This document shows, piece by piece, positions 63,104-64,000 of a stretch of DNA of 64,000 nt. Source of the DNA: Flavobacterium chilense (lineage in GTDB: Bacteria > Bacteroidota > Bacteroidia > Flavobacteriales > Flavobacteriaceae); NCBI RefSeq assembly GCF_001602525.1, contig NZ_LSYT01000003.1:1-64000 (forward strand), written 5' to 3'. The translations under genes were made by a program, and so were the position numbers. A model generated the notes under the pieces. The model saw only the letters and a program-made list of their open reading frames with translations, was not told where the DNA came from and did no database searches. Every line of letters begins with the position of its first letter. Within the stretch, counting starts at the first letter, position 1.

Positions 63104-64000
63104 TTAAATCGTTTTTATCGCCATAATCTTCTCTTCAAAAGTATCTTTAAAATCTGATTTACTTTTAATTCTGGTTTTATATGTATAAATCGTAGCCACA
63201 GAAAGTTCCAGAAATTCTGCCATTTGATTGCTGTCCTGAATTCCTAATCGGTACAAAGCAAAAATGCGGAGTTCTGTGTTTAAAAGTTCCCCTTTTTTAA
63301 CCACGCATTTATGATCATTTGGGAATAGATTATTAAAATCAGTTACAAAAGTGGGGAATAATTTCAGGAAGATTTCATCAAACTGATGAAAGAGATTTTC
63401 GCGTTCTTCCTTGACATTATAACGTTTTAAACTCGCAATAACTTCATCTGTTTTCTTGGTGATGATTTTATGCAGTGTACTTTTTTGAATATGATCTATT
63501 TTATTAATGAAAGCAGATGTTGCCTTAATAAAATACGTAATATATTCTTCTTTAATGGCATTGGCTTCACTTAAACTAATATTCATTTCCTGAAGCTGAG
63601 CATAGGACGAAGCCATAATTTTTCGGGCTTTATTTCTCTCTTTTAATTGTTTAAAAATAATAATAGAGAACAAAATAATAATCACAGTAAGAATTGTAAG
63701 TAAAATAATGATTCGCTCCAGCTTGTCATTTTTATCTTTTACATTATTCAGTTGCGCTTTTTCTATAATAGGCAAAATCGACGAAATCTCAATTTTACGA
63801 TGTCTAGCATTATAAAAAGTCGCATCATCCATAGCAATGTTAATATATTCATTTGCCTTGTCTAAATATCCCATTTTAAAGAGTTCGTTGGCTAGATTTC
63901 TCAGTGCAACGGTTTCCTTTGTAGCATTTTTAACATCAGCAATAGCAGCAAGTGCCAGATACTGAATTGCCTTTTTGGTGTATCCTCTTTCAGAATAGAT
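63104..64000 (-). CDS. TPR/DUF6377-like regulator with C-terminal HTH, partial
   Basis: The frame is open to the window edge, so the gene starts beyond 64000; an internal Met at 63874 is not the start. The visible 298 residues begin with TPR-like helices ([20 protein letters not shown]), then a membrane helix ([19 protein letters not shown]), a coiled coil and a C-terminal domain ending in a LuxR-like helix-turn-helix ([20 protein letters not shown]). This layout matches Bacteroidota DUF6377 proteins, membrane-bound regulators. It faces the desaturase gene tail-to-tail. Confidence 0.85.
   Translation of the reverse strand: MYSERGYTKKAIQYLALAAIADVKNATKETVALRNLANELFKMGYLDKANEYINIAMDDATFYNARHRKIEISSILPIIEKAQLNNVKDKNDKLERIIILLTILTVIIILFSIIIFKQLKERNKARKIMASSYAQLQEMNISLSEANAIKEEYITYFIKATSAFINKIDHIQKSTLHKIITKKTDEVIASLKRYNVKEERENLFHQFDEIFLKLFPTFVTDFNNLFPNDHKCVVKKGELLNTELRIFALYRLGIQDSNQMAEFLELSVATIYTYKTRIKSKSDFKDTFEEKIMAIKTI

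Noticed and set aside
1..64000. CRISPR arrays, insertion sequences, integrases
   Set aside because: No regularly spaced repeats and no transposase or recombinase motifs were seen.

Overview
The window looks like a chromosomal stretch of a Bacteroidota bacterium, most likely Flavobacterium or a close relative. The DNA is AT-rich. Several promoters match the Bacteroidota box TAnnTTTG (once with a TTTG -33 element 19 bases upstream), Shine-Dalgarno sequences are scarce, and many genes belong to families typical of flavobacteria. Genus assignment is inference; no sequence search was possible.

Layout. (1) 1-172: 5S rRNA and terminator, the end of an rRNA operon. (2) 237-27137: a contractile injection system (CIS) of the Afp/PVC/AlgoCIS type. 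Fifteen same-strand genes (3788-25199) encode cap protein, an unknown protein, one sheath, two tube proteins, a small DUF5908-like protein, LysM baseplate protein, VgrG-like spike, PAAR tip, gp25-like wedge, J-like baseplate protein, an adhesin-like candidate fibre, a second large baseplate protein, a repeat-built tape-measure protein, an AAA+ ATPase and a DUF4239-like membrane protein. Three opposite-strand genes flank it: a membrane-anchored GH18-like protein with a degenerate active site and two cargo candidates, one at each end. The two candidates share an ungapped N-terminal module of about 77 residues (40 identical) but have unrelated C-termini. One of these carries DUF4157 (HEAWH) followed by a domain with a caspase/C80-like His/Cys pair. 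(3) 27373-32134: AraC regulator with a candidate operator, a beta-helix secreted protein, a membrane protein and a Tat-type PhoD lipoprotein.

(4) 32289-41178: a tight seven-gene minus-strand cluster that I regard as the most unusual part. It encodes a beta-barrel protein, a VioB/RebD-type ferritin-like protein, a 13-cysteine RiPP-precursor-like protein, an MNIO (DUF692) enzyme, its DUF2063 partner, a flavin L-amino-acid oxidase and a thiamine-diphosphate 2-oxo-acid decarboxylase. The set combines peptide-cysteine modification with amino-acid oxidation, imine/2-oxo-acid chemistry and decarboxylation. (5) 41860-44571: NarL-type two-component system with a membrane protein and a lipoprotein, next to a gap with GGGTA-type inverted repeats. 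(6) 44887-48796: five plus-strand genes of unknown role, including a metzincin protease and two probable outer-membrane beta-barrels.

(7) 49033-64000: housekeeping and mixed genes: tRNA-Tyr, a TlpA-like thioredoxin gene split by an in-frame TGA, a J-domain/KTSC fusion, small conserved proteins, a VWA/AAA+ pair, a 2OG-Fe(II) oxygenase, a MarR regulator with a palindrome in its own promoter followed by a serine hydrolase, a DMT transporter, two tiny Cys/Met-rich ORFs around a terminator, glutamate dehydrogenase, a sterol-desaturase-family enzyme and a truncated TPR/HTH regulator. Dispersed palindromic intergenic repeats occur at 51609-51748, 52815-52906 and 63005-63095.
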